Source: Sinorhizobium fredii USDA 257
GTDB taxonomy: Bacteria > Pseudomonadota > Alphaproteobacteria > Rhizobiales > Rhizobiaceae
NCBI RefSeq assembly: GCF_000265205.3
Contig: NC_018000.1
Span: 1,674,001-1,738,000, forward strand
DNA length: 64,000 nucleotides
Direction: 5' to 3'
Shown in pieces: positions 44,085-53,568 of this stretch (the stretch's first letter is position 1; each line of letters begins with the position of its first letter). The position numbers and the translations under genes were made by a program. The notes below the pieces were generated by a model. It worked only from the letters and a program-made list of their open reading frames with translations, had not been told where the DNA came from and searched no databases.

Positions 44085-44819
44085 TCATGGTTTGGATTTG
44101 CGGGGTGCATTCGAAGGCGCAATCGGCGTCTGCGGCGGAAGCGAGAGGGAGTGTCTGAGATCAGCAAGCGGATCGGGACGGCGGGTGAGATCCAGCCCCG
44201 TCTCCACCTCGTCCAGATGCTCGACGGAAAGTGCTGCTGCCTTGAGGAAATCCCCCTCCTCCATCGCCGCGACGATGCGGCAATGACCGAGATGCGACTG
44301 CATGGCATGGAAATCGGACTGATAGAGCAGAGAGATAAGAATGGTGCGCGCCGTCAGGTCGCGCAGGATCTCGACGAGGGTGGCGTTACCGGAGAGTTCG
44401 GCGATGCGGATATGGAAGTCGCCCATCAGGCACGTGAGGCGCTGCCGGTCGCCGGCGGCAATCGCCAGCTTTTCCTCGGCAAGATGTGCATGGAGCGTGT
44501 CGCGGCCGCTTTCGGTCAGTCGGTCCATGCTGCGCAACAGCCCCGCCTCGATGACACGGCGGGCCGCGTAGACCATCATCGCCTCTTCGGCCGAAGGCTC
44601 GACGACGAACCAGCCGCGCCGTGGGCTGACCTTGACGATGCCGCGCTGTTCGAGCCGCATCATCGCCTCCCGCACCCTAGTGCGTGACACGCTGAAGAGG
44701 CTGGCAACCTCGCTTTCGCCCAGCCGCGTCCCGGGCCGAATACGGGCGGACAGGATGCCGGAGACGATGGCTTCGTCGATGCCGGTCTGACCGTTCTGTT
44801 GTGGCGACAAATCTTGCAT
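44085..44819 (-). CDS. GntR-family regulator (FCD subfamily) of the amino-acid transporter
   Basis: A 244-residue regulator with a winged helix near residues 8-75 (GESEVASLFSVSRTRVREAM, QRGIVKVSPRRGWFVVEPS) and an FCD ligand domain with the expected DFHIRIAELSGN and HCRIVAAMEEGD metal-site segments. It lies 23 bases upstream of the binding-protein gene on the same strand, so regulator and transporter may share one transcript. A palindrome overlaps its start. ATG 44819 was chosen; the open lead to 44894 is not protein-like. Confidence 0.9.
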   Translation of the reverse strand: MQDLSPQQNGQTGIDEAIVSGILSARIRPGTRLGESEVASLFSVSRTRVREAMMRLEQRGIVKVSPRRGWFVVEPSAEEAMMVYAARRVIEAGLLRSMDRLTESGRDTLHAHLAEEKLAIAAGDRQRLTCLMGDFHIRIAELSGNATLVEILRDLTARTILISLLYQSDFHAMQSHLGHCRIVAAMEEGDFLKAAALSVEHLDEVETGLDLTRRPDPLADLRHSLSLPPQTPIAPSNAPRKSKP

Positions 44820-44824
44820 ACAAG
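44813..44824. promoter_or_regulatory. CTTG-CATA-CAAG palindrome over the gntR start, possible autoregulatory operator
   Basis: CTTGCATACAAG covers the gntR start codon. The outer CTTG/CAAG arms are a perfect dyad around CATA, the size and style of FCD-type GntR operators. Position would block its own expression. Confidence 0.4.
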
Positions 44825-44991
44825 GTTGAAGAGCAAGTGGCGTGCCAAGATCATGCAGTGTGTTTTTTCGGCGGCACGATCCGCCCAATGCCACCTGTTT
44901 AGGCGAACAGCGGTCCGCCCATCAGCATCTGCTTATCTTTTCATCAAATGGACCAGCCCATAAAGCAGCAGGTTGCGCTATGCCGGAGGGG

Positions 44992-45458
44992 CTAGTCACC
45001 CTCCCACTGGCGCAGCACAACGACCTCCTCGGCCTTGCCGGGCCAGACATGCACCGCATAGTGATCATCCCCCTCAAGGCCGTTTTTGCTCAGCCTGCCA
45101 AGTCCGCTCGATACCACCATGGCACACAAGGGACCGGCGGGAACCGCAACAGGGCGGGCGTCCGGCAAATAGTCGTTCAGGCCCGCGATGACGATTTCGC
45201 CCGATGTGTAAAATCCGCCAATGACGACATGGTCCGCATCTTCGAGACCTATTTTCGGCTGGTGCTGGTGCAGTTCGACGATAAGTCGGACGCCGTGTTG
45301 CGTGCAGTCATAGCGATGAGGCTCTGTTCCCCCACGAGCAGTCGGGCGCCGAGGTCCCCCGCTGTCCAGTTCACAGCGAGATCCGAGCCGCTCAATGCAT
45401 CCGCGACAAGGAACTGATGATAGTCAGCCAGCACGCTGTCATCGAAAAGGATCGTCAT
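44992..45458 (-). pseudogene. Frameshifted gene downstream of ftsK (possibly ComJ-like)
   Basis: A 155-residue protein can be read if one G is added to the GGGGG run near 45332. It then reads MTILFDDSVLADYHQFLVAD, LAVNWTAGDLGARLLVG, EPHRYDCTQHGVRLIVELH, and on to AVHVWPGKAEEVVVLRQWEG before TAG 44992. Both parts have strong protein character, and the start has an AAAGGGG site, 16 bases after ftsK. YHQF and the W-x-x-x-(D/G) spacing recall the competence/nuclease-inhibitor family ComJ, but that is a weak resemblance. The break could be real, a slippage switch, or a base-calling error in the homopolymer. Confidence 0.65.
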
Positions 45459-45474
45459 TGGGAAACCCCTTTGC

Positions 45475-48267
45475 TCAATCCATATCGCCTTCGTCGCTCT
45501 TCACTGCCTGGTCGCGGTTGCCATAGATGATCTCGCGCTTGCCGACATGGTTGGCCGGGCCGACGAGGCCGTCCTTCTCCATGCGTTCGACGAGCGAGGC
45601 GGCGCGGTTGTAGCCGATGCCGAGGCGGCGCTGGATGTAGGAGGTCGAGCATTTCTTGTCGCGCAGCACGACCTTGACCGCCTGCTCGTAGAGTTCGTTG
45701 CCGTCTTCGGCGGCAATCGCACTCTTGTCGAAGACGGCGCCTTGATCCTCTTCCGCCTCTTCTTCCTCTTCGTCCGCCGTCACGGTCTCCAGGTATTCGG
45801 GCCGGCCCTGTGTCTTCAGATGCGCCACCACATGCTCGACCTCGAGGTCAGAGACAAAGGGGCCGTGGACACGGGCGATGCGGCCGCCGCCGGCCATGTG
45901 CAGCATGTCGCCTTGGCCCAAGAGCTGTTCGGCGCCCTGCTCGCCGAGGATGGTGCGGCTGTCGATCTTCGAGGTCACCTGGAAGGAGATGCGGGTCGGG
46001 AAGTTCGCCTTGATCGTGCCGGTGATGACGTCGACCGACGGTCGCTGCGTCGCCATGATCAGGTGGATGCCGGCGGCGCGTGCCATCTGGGCGAGCCGCT
46101 GGATCGCCCCTTCGATCTCCTTGCCAGCGACCATCATCAGGTCGGCCATCTCGTCGACGATGACGACGATATAGGGCATCGGCGCCAGATCCATCTCCTG
46201 CTGCTCGAAGAGCGGTTCGCCGGTGCCCTTCTCGAAGCCGGTCTGCACCGTCGCCAGGATCGGCTCACCCTTTTCGCGGGCGGCGGCGGCGCGCTGGTTG
46301 TAACCGTCGATGTTGCGCACACCGAGCCGCGACATCTTGCGATAGCGGTCCTCCATCTCGCGCACCGCCCATTTGAGCGCCATCACCGCCTTCTTCGGAT
46401 CGGTGACGACGGGCGTCAGAAGATGCGGAATGCCGTCATAGACGGAGAGCTCGAGCATTTTCGGGTCGACCATGATCAGCCGGCATTCCTCCGGCTTCAG
46501 CCGGTACAGCAGCGACAGGATCATCGTGTTGATCGCCACCGACTTGCCCGAGCCGGTGGTGCCGGCGACGAGCAGATGCGGCATCTTGGCAAGCTCGGCG
46601 ATGACCGGCTCGCCGCCGATCGTCTTGCCGAGGCAGAGCGCCAGCTTGCAGCCGGTCCTCAGAAAGTCGTCGGATTCGATCAGTTCGCGGAAATAGACCG
46701 TCTCGCGCGTCGCATTCGGCAATTCGATGCCGATGACGTTGCGGCCGGGCACCACCGCGACGCGGGCCGAGAGCGCCGACATCGACCGGGCGATATCGTC
46801 GGCAAGGCCAATGACGCGCGAGGATTTGACGCCGGGTGCCGGCTCGAATTCGTAGAGCGTGACGACGGGCCCGGGGCGCACATGGATGATCTCGCCCTTG
46901 ACGCCGAAATCCTCGAGCACGCTTTCGAGAAGGCCGGCATTCTGCTCGAGCTGCTCCTGCGTCATGAAGAAGCCTTGGCCCTGCGGCGGCTCCTGCAGCA
47001 GCTCCTTAGACGGAAACTCGTAACCGTCGCCGACTTGATGGCGTTCGCTGGTGCCGATCGGCGGAAACGGCGAAGAGGAGCGCTGCACGACGGCCGGCAT
47101 GGTGATCGCAGCCTTGGTGACCGGGACATCGGGGCCCGGCACCTTCTCCTCGGCTTTGACAGCCTCGACCTGCGCCGGCGCAGGCGCTGGCAAGGGTGCG
47201 GCCGCCACGGCATCTATTTTCGGCGCGTTATCGACGCTCGCGGACGGAACAGGTGCGACCACGGCCGTTGCAGGCCGGCATTCGACCACGCGGAACATCG
47301 AGGTGATTGCCGTTGGCGGCAGCGGACGGATTTCCACCGACGGAGCGGCGGGCTTCGGCGCCGGCGCCAACTGCACCGGCACTTTCGCCGGTTGCTTCGC
47401 CGACTCGGCGGCGATCCGAGGGACGGCCACCATTTCGAGCGGCATGAATTCGAAGAAAGCGTGATCGGAGAGGCAGGAAAGACGGGCATTTGCCCCGTTA
47501 CCCACGACGATGTCGGAAGTGTCGGGTGCTGCCCCGACGTTGGCAGGGGTTATCTGGGCCACCTCCACGTCACTGACCGCAGGCGCCAACGCCTCTTGCG
47601 TTGCGGCGGCCGCGGATTCCTCGTCCGTCGCCGCCTGCGCGGCGGTGCCCGTATCGCGCGCCTGCGCGGCACGCCAAGAGGGAAGCTGCTGCAACAGCAC
47701 CCGCAGAAGTTCCGAGGGACTGTGTGCCGGCGCCTCGGATTCGGGCCCAGCGGGTGCCCCGTCGACGGCCGCCGTTTCAGCGACGACCTCTTCCTCCGCA
47801 ACCTCGATCGCCACCGCCTCGGCCTCGCTTTCATCGGCCAACGGCGCCCGGCGCTTCATGAATTCGCGCTCGGGCGTGCGGGTAAAGCGGACATTCGGCG
47901 ACAGGAAGAAATGGCTCTCCCAGCCGTCCCCGTCCGATTGGCCGGTGATCTCGGCAAGGGTTGGCAGCGGATCGTGGGTCGAGGCGGTGACCTGGGCTGG
48001 CGCGTAAGGCGATCCGTGGCCGTAAAGGCGCGCGGCGCGCCCCGCATATCCGCCATCGTCGCCCTGATGGCCGGCCGGCCGGCGTGGCGCTACCGGCGCC
48101 TCGAACAGGTGATCGTGCGCGGCCGCCTGCGTCGCCTGGGCGTGCGTGCCGCCAGGCGCTCCCGGATGCGGATGCTCAAAATCATCCGCCTCATCTGCAT
48201 CATGCAAAGCTGCCGTCGAGAAATTTGTCCGGGGAATACGCATGGCCTGAAACTCGAAATTCATCAT
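45475..48267 (-). CDS. ftsK: FtsK/SpoIIIE-type DNA translocase lacking the N-terminal membrane domain
   Basis: A DNA pump of about 930 residues. The ATPase motor fills about 520-840, with Walker [17 protein letters not shown] and Walker [15 protein letters not shown]. The C-terminal gamma winged helix that reads KOPS-type sites is present ([20 protein letters not shown]). The first 450 residues are an acidic, Ala/Pro-rich linker without membrane segments, whereas division FtsK carries four helices there. It is therefore likely a soluble second translocase rather than the divisome protein. ATG 48267 was chosen after AGGGA; ATG 48264 is equally possible. Confidence 0.9.
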   Translation of the reverse strand: MMNFEFQAMRIPRTNFSTAALHDADEADDFEHPHPGAPGGTHAQATQAAAHDHLFEAPVAPRRPAGHQGDDGGYAGRAARLYGHGSPYAPAQVTASTHDPLPTLAEITGQSDGDGWESHFFLSPNVRFTRTPEREFMKRRAPLADESEAEAVAIEVAEEEVVAETAAVDGAPAGPESEAPAHSPSELLRVLLQQLPSWRAAQARDTGTAAQAATDEESAAAATQEALAPAVSDVEVAQITPANVGAAPDTSDIVVGNGANARLSCLSDHAFFEFMPLEMVAVPRIAAESAKQPAKVPVQLAPAPKPAAPSVEIRPLPPTAITSMFRVVECRPATAVVAPVPSASVDNAPKIDAVAAAPLPAPAPAQVEAVKAEEKVPGPDVPVTKAAITMPAVVQRSSSPFPPIGTSERHQVGDGYEFPSKELLQEPPQGQGFFMTQEQLEQNAGLLESVLEDFGVKGEIIHVRPGPVVTLYEFEPAPGVKSSRVIGLADDIARSMSALSARVAVVPGRNVIGIELPNATRETVYFRELIESDDFLRTGCKLALCLGKTIGGEPVIAELAKMPHLLVAGTTGSGKSVAINTMILSLLYRLKPEECRLIMVDPKMLELSVYDGIPHLLTPVVTDPKKAVMALKWAVREMEDRYRKMSRLGVRNIDGYNQRAAAAREKGEPILATVQTGFEKGTGEPLFEQQEMDLAPMPYIVVIVDEMADLMMVAGKEIEGAIQRLAQMARAAGIHLIMATQRPSVDVITGTIKANFPTRISFQVTSKIDSRTILGEQGAEQLLGQGDMLHMAGGGRIARVHGPFVSDLEVEHVVAHLKTQGRPEYLETVTADEEEEEAEEDQGAVFDKSAIAAEDGNELYEQAVKVVLRDKKCSTSYIQRRLGIGYNRAASLVERMEKDGLVGPANHVGKREIIYGNRDQAVKSDEGDMD

Positions 48268-48538
48268 CGAAAGGGCTGTCCCTAGCGAATAGGAAATGAA
48301 GGTTAACAACTCCCTTCCAGAGACTTCGCCGAATGGCCCCCACTGCCCGCCGCAGAGGATCACAGGCGTCGCTTCCCGGCCGCTCGCTCGAGGATTTCCG
48401 GGGTTTCGACACGAAACTCCGCCGCAGAGGATCGCCGATCAATTTCTATTTCAGGTCAGGAAATTCTGCCGTCGGCGGTAAGGCCGCCTGGGACCGGCCC
48501 AGGCTCGAACCTCGCCTGGTCAGGCCATCGCGAACCGC

Positions 48539-49411
48539 TCAGGTGCTATTGAGTTTTCCATTCATCCCGTTCGGATAAAAGCCACCCTTGGTCGCACCCT
48601 CCTGATCGGTGAGATAGACGATGCGCAACACCTCTTGCGGCGTGCGGGTGAAGGCTATCGCATCCGGCGTCGAAGGGACGATGTTCGCCTTGCCCTCCAC
48701 CTGGATGCCTTGGTCCTTGTCTTCCGATCCATCGATCTTGTCGCGCGCATCGGAGACCGCGTTCGCCGCCTTCCAGGCTTGCTCGCCCATTCTATAAAGC
48801 GTCGAACGGGCCATTCCCATGTGGTAGGCCTCAACCGCCAGAATTCCGGCGGCGGCGGCGAGATAGTCCTCGTTCTTCAGAACTGTCGCAGCGCCGGCAT
48901 AGGCGGTGACGCCGACATCCTCGAACAGCATGCCGCCGAGCACGAAGTTCATCTCGTTGCCGAAGGGATCGAAGGTCTCGCCCAGCCCTGCCGCCTTTGC
49001 AACGGCCGCAAAGCCGGCATCAAAGTCGATGGTCGGCCGAGGCACGGCATCGGCGCCAAGCGTTTTGCGGTAGAACTTCACATGAGCAAGTTCGTTTTCC
49101 GCCACTTCGCTCATGAACTCGCCAATTGCCGGAGTTTCGAACGATATCTGCTTGCCGCCGGTTACGGCGCCGGCCTCCGCACCCGCATCGGCATCGTCGA
49201 TCCCTTTACCGGTCGTGCCGCGCAGGTAATACTCGGCTTCCATATATTCGAGGTTGAGCGCGAACTGCAGTATGTCCTCGTCCATCAGGTCAGTTGGTTC
49301 ATCCGCGCGCGAGACACGTACGAGGCCCGCGGTCGAGGCGAGCGTCGCTCCGAGGCCCAACTGCAGCAGGCGACGGCGCGGAAGTAAAAGAGAAGGCATC
49401 ACACGGATCAT
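48539..49411 (-). CDS. Tat-exported ferritin-like protein
   Basis: A 290-residue protein with a twin-arginine leader (PRRRLLQLGLGATLAS) and a Ferritin_2-type helical domain (DILQFALNLEYMEAEYYLRG, ENELAHVKFYRKTLGAD, AGILAVEAYHMGMARSTLYR) with Glu and His placed as in ferritin-like folds. Related proteins are stress- or desiccation-associated. ATG 49411 follows a GGAGGA site; the longer frame to 49516 has no conserved look. It is transcribed alone. Export by Tat implies folding, perhaps metal loading, before secretion. Confidence 0.85.
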   Translation of the reverse strand: MIRVMPSLLLPRRRLLQLGLGATLASTAGLVRVSRADEPTDLMDEDILQFALNLEYMEAEYYLRGTTGKGIDDADAGAEAGAVTGGKQISFETPAIGEFMSEVAENELAHVKFYRKTLGADAVPRPTIDFDAGFAAVAKAAGLGETFDPFGNEMNFVLGGMLFEDVGVTAYAGAATVLKNEDYLAAAAGILAVEAYHMGMARSTLYRMGEQAWKAANAVSDARDKIDGSEDKDQGIQVEGKANIVPSTPDAIAFTRTPQEVLRIVYLTDQEGATKGGFYPNGMNGKLNST

Positions 49412-49685
49412 GGCTTCCTCCGAAGCCCGCCCGGCGTCAGTTTTGGCACCCTGGATCAGGCGGGCCAATCGGTGTCCAACATCATCAACGATGAAAAGTT
49501 CCGGCCCTCGTTGCACATAGCTGAATTGATCGCTTGACGGGCAACGAATACCGGACGGCCGCCGGCGTCGTGACGTCCGCCCGATTACTTAGTATCGCCT
49601 TAGTCGGCCCCTAGGTGTTCCCTTGTGCGTCGCAACATAGCGCGCGGCAGTAACCTTTAGTTGCTCACAAGGACGAAGTGTACTG

Positions 49686-50840
49686 ATGGCTGACTATGAT
49701 CCCCGCAAAACTCGAATCGATTGTCTGGATGGGCTCCGCGGCCTGGCGTCCCTCTGGGTGATGATCGGCCATGCGCTGTTGCTGACGGGCTGGCGTCTGC
49801 CGGTTCTCTCGGAGCCTGATCTCGGCGTCGACCTCTTCATCATGCTGTCCGGCTTCCTGATGGTATTTCACTATCAGCTACGTGCCGGTAAGGAGCCGTG
49901 GGAACTGACCTCGACTTGGGTCACCTTCTGGGTTCGGCGTTTCCTGAGGATTGCGCCGCTTTATTATCTCCTCCTGGCAGTTGCCTTCATGCTCGGCGCC
50001 TGGCTGTTCGAATCGCGAATGGTCATCGACGCCTTCCTCGATCGGACGCCGCAATCACCGCAGCGTTATCTGGATAACGGACTGACGAACGGGCTGATGC
50101 ATGTCAGCTTTCTTTTCGGTCTCTCTCCAGACTACGCATATAGGACTCCCCTGCCGGACTGGAGTATCGGGCTCGAAATGCAGTTCTATGCGGCCTTCCC
50201 CTTCATCATGCTTCTGCTCAAGAAGTTCGGCTGGCTGAAGGGCGCGCTGTTCACTGCCGTCCTTGCCGCCGTGATCGTGTCGGCGGCGAGCCTCTTGGGC
50301 GTTCACTTTCCAATGCCGGCGTTCCTGCCCCTGAAGATGCACATCTTCCTTTGCGGAATGCTTTTGGCGCTTGGTCTTCAGGCGGATGGATCGAAGGCTG
50401 TTCTCCACGGCGGGGCCGCCATGGCGCTCGCCCTTCTGCCGATCGGCGGTGACATGACGGCGACGAAGATGATGATGCGGGTCATGCTTGTCGGCGTTTT
50501 CTTCGCCCTGCTCTATCATCGCCTGGTCGGCGACGCGCTGGGTGTCGCCCTTCGTGCCGTCTCCTCATCTCTAGGCAACAGGTTCTTCCACTGGCTCGGG
50601 GAACTGTCATTCGGGGCCTATCTCTGGCACCTCATCTTTCTGCAGCCGATTGCCGCCTATTTCATCGGCACGTTCGGCGACACGATCTCACCGCCGGCGC
50701 GCTTCGCCGCGGTGACTGTCCTTCTGGTGCCTTTGGTTTACACGGCTGCCTGGATGACATTCGTCGCGGTCGAGAAACCGGGTCAAAAGCTCGCCAAGCG
50801 CTTGGTCAACAGACGGAAACCTCAGCCGGTCAGGGCATGA
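49686..50840 (+). CDS. Acyltransferase 3 family membrane protein
   Basis: A 384-residue integral membrane O-acyltransferase (OafA/NodX family) with about ten helices. The opening RIDCLDGLRGLASLWVMIGH carries the conserved Arg and His, and PDWSIGLEMQFYAAFPFIML is the family's W-S-x-x-x-E motif. Such enzymes acetylate or succinylate surface or secreted glycans. A ferritin-like gene lies divergent and a MarR-GNAT gene convergent, so no operon partner indicates the substrate. Confidence 0.9.
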   Translation: MADYDPRKTRIDCLDGLRGLASLWVMIGHALLLTGWRLPVLSEPDLGVDLFIMLSGFLMVFHYQLRAGKEPWELTSTWVTFWVRRFLRIAPLYYLLLAVAFMLGAWLFESRMVIDAFLDRTPQSPQRYLDNGLTNGLMHVSFLFGLSPDYAYRTPLPDWSIGLEMQFYAAFPFIMLLLKKFGWLKGALFTAVLAAVIVSAASLLGVHFPMPAFLPLKMHIFLCGMLLALGLQADGSKAVLHGGAAMALALLPIGGDMTATKMMMRVMLVGVFFALLYHRLVGDALGVALRAVSSSLGNRFFHWLGELSFGAYLWHLIFLQPIAAYFIGTFGDTISPPARFAAVTVLLVPLVYTAAWMTFVAVEKPGQKLAKRLVNRRKPQPVRA

Positions 50841-50898
50841 GCGTCTGAACCTAGCCGTCCGACGATCTCGGGGGTGAAGTCGACGGGATTGGCCGTTT

Positions 50899-51828
50899 TC
50901 ACTTGAGGTCGAGAGACCAGGTCTGTCCCACAAGGTCATGACCGAAGGAGTGGTGCGGCGTTTCGTCGATCAATTTGAAACCGGCCCGCTCGTAAAGGCG
51001 GCGGGCCGCGACAAGAACGCTGTTCGTCCACAGCACGAGCCGCTCGTACCCGACTGCGCGAGCACGCTCGATGCAGGCGTTGACGAGCATCGCTCCGACG
51101 CCCGCCCCACGCGTATCCGGCTCGACGTAAAGCAGGCGGAGCTTGCCCATTCCCGGCTTGTCCCCGCGCACCAGGAAAATCGAACCGACGATACGGCCGT
51201 CGATCTCGGCAATCCAAGCCGCCTCATGGGTCTTGTCGAATGACTGGACGAAATCGGCGAGGATGCGCGCGACCAGAGCTTCATAGTCACGAGTCCAGCC
51301 ATACTCCTCGGCATAGAGTATCGCTTGGCGATGGATGATCCAGCCAAGGTCGCCGGGCTTCAGATCGCGCAACACGATCCCCGAGATTGGACTGTCTTCG
51401 AACACCTGCCCGATAGTCCTGGTGGCCGAAAGCAGGCTCGAACGCTTACTCGGCGGCAGCGTGTCGAGCAGCGTGCCGATTGCGTCACGCGTGTTCGCTT
51501 CGAGCGCGGCGAACGCATTACGTCCGGCGCTTGTCAGCGAAAGCGGCCGACCACGACCGCCTAGCGGGTGCTCACAGGTCTCGATCAATCCTTTCTCGGC
51601 GAACCGCTTCAGCGTCCGGCTGAGCTGCGCCCGGTCGAGGTCGAGCGCCCGCGTGATCTCGGCGGCCGTGGGGTCTGTTCGGTGAGCGAGTTCATAGAGA
51701 ATGCGCGCTTCGGTCAGCGTGAAGGGGCTTTTGTCGAGGTGAGCGTTCAGCAGGCCGAGGCGGCGCGTGTAGAGCCGATTAAAGGCGCGCAGCGCCGCAA
51801 CGTCCTGATCATGATTGGGAACTGACAT
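50899..51828 (-). CDS. MarR regulator fused to a GNAT acetyltransferase
   Basis: A 309-residue fusion. The MarR winged helix covers about 1-145 (LTEARILYELAHRTDPTAAE, DRAQLSRTLKRFAEKGLIET). A GNAT domain covers about 150-305, with the acetyl-CoA loop in VEPDTRGAGVGAMLVNACIE and LWTNSVLVAARRLYERAGF. This fusion type is common in proteobacteria; the acetyl acceptor is unknown. It is divergent from doxX across two palindromes that it very likely binds. ATG 51828 (MSVPNHDQDVAAL) fits the family better than 51843. Confidence 0.9.
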   Translation of the reverse strand: MSVPNHDQDVAALRAFNRLYTRRLGLLNAHLDKSPFTLTEARILYELAHRTDPTAAEITRALDLDRAQLSRTLKRFAEKGLIETCEHPLGGRGRPLSLTSAGRNAFAALEANTRDAIGTLLDTLPPSKRSSLLSATRTIGQVFEDSPISGIVLRDLKPGDLGWIIHRQAILYAEEYGWTRDYEALVARILADFVQSFDKTHEAAWIAEIDGRIVGSIFLVRGDKPGMGKLRLLYVEPDTRGAGVGAMLVNACIERARAVGYERLVLWTNSVLVAARRLYERAGFKLIDETPHHSFGHDLVGQTWSLDLK

Positions 51829-51843
51829 GGGGCTACATCTCAT

Positions 51844-51883
51844 GTTGACTGAGTCAACAATACATCACGTTGACGGAGTCAAC
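51844..51883. promoter_or_regulatory. Twin palindromic operators between marR-GNAT and doxX
   Basis: GTTGACTGAGTCAAC at 51844-51858 and GTTGACGGAGTCAAC at 51869-51883: two 15-base dyads, identical except one centre base, each followed by AATAC and with centres 25 bases apart. They sit 16 bases before the marR start and 59 before doxX, so one regulator could control both genes. Confidence 0.75.
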
Positions 51884-51941
51884 AATACGTGGTCCGATCG
51901 CCGTAAACTGCTTCCGACCACCGCCAAGAAAGGCACCCGAC

Positions 51942-52346
51942 ATGAGCGACAACCCTGCACTTCAGAGCGGCCTAGCCCTCATCGGCCGCCTGCTTCTCGC
52001 CGCCATTTTCCTCTCGTCCGGCTTCGAAAAACTAGCCGATCCCTCCGGAACGATCGGCTATATCGCGGCGGCCAACCTGCCCCTGCCTTCGGTAGCCTAT
52101 GTTGTCGCCCTTGTGGTGGAACTCGGCGGAGGCATCCTTCTCGTCCTCGGCTATCAGGCGCGGTTGGCGGCACTCGTCCTTGCGGTCTTCACCCTAGCGT
52201 CGGCTCTCGGCTTCCATACCAATTTCGCCGACCAGAACCAGATGATCCATTTCATGAAGAACCTCGCGATGACCGGCGGATTCCTGCAGATCGTCGCCTT
52301 CGGCGCGGGCGCCTTCAGCCTGGACGGACGCGCCGGTCGCGCCTGA
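51942..52346 (+). CDS. DoxX-family membrane protein
   Basis: A 134-residue protein with four helices, of the DoxX/DoxD type. It begins ALIGRLLLAAIFLSSGFEKL and contains VELGGGILLVLGYQARLAAL and DQNQMIHFMKNLAMTGGFLQ, standard for the family. Members are linked to redox and thiol stress, but the biochemistry is poorly defined. ATG 51942 has AAAGG upstream. It is divergent from the MarR-GNAT gene and probably repressed by it. Confidence 0.9.
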   Translation: MSDNPALQSGLALIGRLLLAAIFLSSGFEKLADPSGTIGYIAAANLPLPSVAYVVALVVELGGGILLVLGYQARLAALVLAVFTLASALGFHTNFADQNQMIHFMKNLAMTGGFLQIVAFGAGAFSLDGRAGRA

Positions 52347-52366
52347 GCCAGAAATCACGTCAGAAA

Positions 52367-53368
52367 TCAAAAATTCTCCGGCGTGATCGTTAGAAACCGC
52401 ACCGGCTCGGGGCTCACCTCGACGTCGATCAGCCCAAGCGACCGCAATGTCAGGTCGATTGAGCGCCGCGCCTGGATCTCCGGCGCCTGGTCGAGGACGA
52501 TCGACATGACGCCGTCGCGGAGAGCGCCACGCGACTGTTCGGAAAGTTCGTGACCGACCCATAAGATCCTGCGCGAGGCATGCTCCTTCAGCACCGCGGC
52601 GACAGAGCGGTTGTCACCGCCGGCGGTGTAGAGCCCGACGATCTCCGGGTCGTCGCGGAGCGCCCCACGCAGCAGTTCCATCGAATTCAGGTCGTCGTCA
52701 TAGTCGAACATCACCTGCTGGAAGCAGTGATCGCCGTCACGGTCGGCGAGATAGGAGGAGAAGCCGCGGATGCGTTCCTTGTGGTTCTCGTAGGCGCCGC
52801 TGTGGCAGAGCGCCACGAAGGAACCTGACCGGCCGACGAGCATCCTCGACGTGTAATAAGCGGCCGTCCGCCCCGCAGCATAATTGTCGATCCCGACATA
52901 GGGGAGTTCCGGCGCCGGTCGTGTCATGATTTGCACCACCGGCGTGCCGTGGCTCGCGGCCGTCCTCAGGCTTTTCACGACGTCCGGATGGTCGGGAGCC
53001 ACGACGATCAGCGCAGAACGGCGAACCGCCGGATTGACGATGTAGTGGGCGAAGTCGACCGGATCGTTCTCGCGGGCGAAGGTGCGGTGAACGGTGATGC
53101 TTTTGTCGAGCAGGGCTGCGATCCGCTCGAAGGCCTGGTTCATGCGCGAGTAGAAGCTCGTCTCGGGCCGGACCAGGATGACCTCGATCCTGATTAGCCC
53201 GCGATGCGTTTCCGGCATACTATGCCGGTAGTCCAGCTTCCGGACTGCTAGGAACACCCTTTCGACCGTTTCCGGACGAACCCCGCCGCGACCGTTGACG
53301 ACGCGCTCGACCGTCGCGGTGCCGACGCCGGCCTCCAGTGCCACATCCTTCAAGGTCACCTTGGTCAC
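52367..53368 (-). CDS. LacI-family regulator of the sugar-isomerase genes
   Basis: A 333-residue LacI regulator. The DNA-binding head is VTKVTLKDVALEAGVGTATV followed by ERVVNGRGGVRPETVERV. The periplasmic-binding-protein-like core includes DNYAAGRTAAYYTSRMLVGR and YTAGGDNRSVAAVLKEHA. GTG 53368 has AAGGA six bases before it and gives the usual family length. A TTG at 53437 would start inside the operator palindrome. Divergent from the two isomerases and the dehydrogenase, so probably their repressor. Confidence 0.9.
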   Translation of the reverse strand: MTKVTLKDVALEAGVGTATVERVVNGRGGVRPETVERVFLAVRKLDYRHSMPETHRGLIRIEVILVRPETSFYSRMNQAFERIAALLDKSITVHRTFARENDPVDFAHYIVNPAVRRSALIVVAPDHPDVVKSLRTAASHGTPVVQIMTRPAPELPYVGIDNYAAGRTAAYYTSRMLVGRSGSFVALCHSGAYENHKERIRGFSSYLADRDGDHCFQQVMFDYDDDLNSMELLRGALRDDPEIVGLYTAGGDNRSVAAVLKEHASRRILWVGHELSEQSRGALRDGVMSIVLDQAPEIQARRSIDLTLRSLGLIDVEVSPEPVRFLTITPENF

Positions 53369-53420
53369 CGCGGTCCTTCGTGAGATCGCCTCGTCGACTC
53401 GGCCTTTGGACGACGCCAAA

Positions 53421-53436
53421 TGATCAAATTTGATCA
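53421..53436. promoter_or_regulatory. LacI-type operator, perfect 16-base palindrome
   Basis: TGATCAAATTTGATCA is a perfect dyad, 53 bases upstream of the lacI GTG and 133 bases before the divergent isomerase gene. Size, symmetry and position fit the binding site of the adjacent LacI regulator. Confidence 0.72.
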
Positions 53437-53568
53437 AGGAAGCTTTAGGGCAAACTGGCGCCCGGCGCTAGTCTCGTGACTGTTCGGGAGGAACAAAGGA
53501 TCGAGACCGATCTGGAACCGAGAAGGACGATCCGGATGCTCTGGCGCGCCGGATTTGGAGGAGCACCG

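Noticed and set aside
45547..48285. A 912-codon open frame on the plus strand over ftsK
   Set aside because: Antisense shadow of ftsK, His/Arg-rich and without any family feature.
49600..49630. GGGAAC followed by a possible -10, suggesting an ECF promoter for the ferritin-like gene
   Set aside because: Neither the EcfG/RpoE2 -10 nor the motif of the local ECF factor follows at the right distance, and the site is about 200 bases from the start codon.
51844..51883. The GTTGAC-N3-GTCAAC dyads as partition (parS) sites
   Set aside because: They are 15-base with a 3-base centre rather than 16-base, are paired, and lie in the promoter of a MarR gene, so an operator is the simpler reading.
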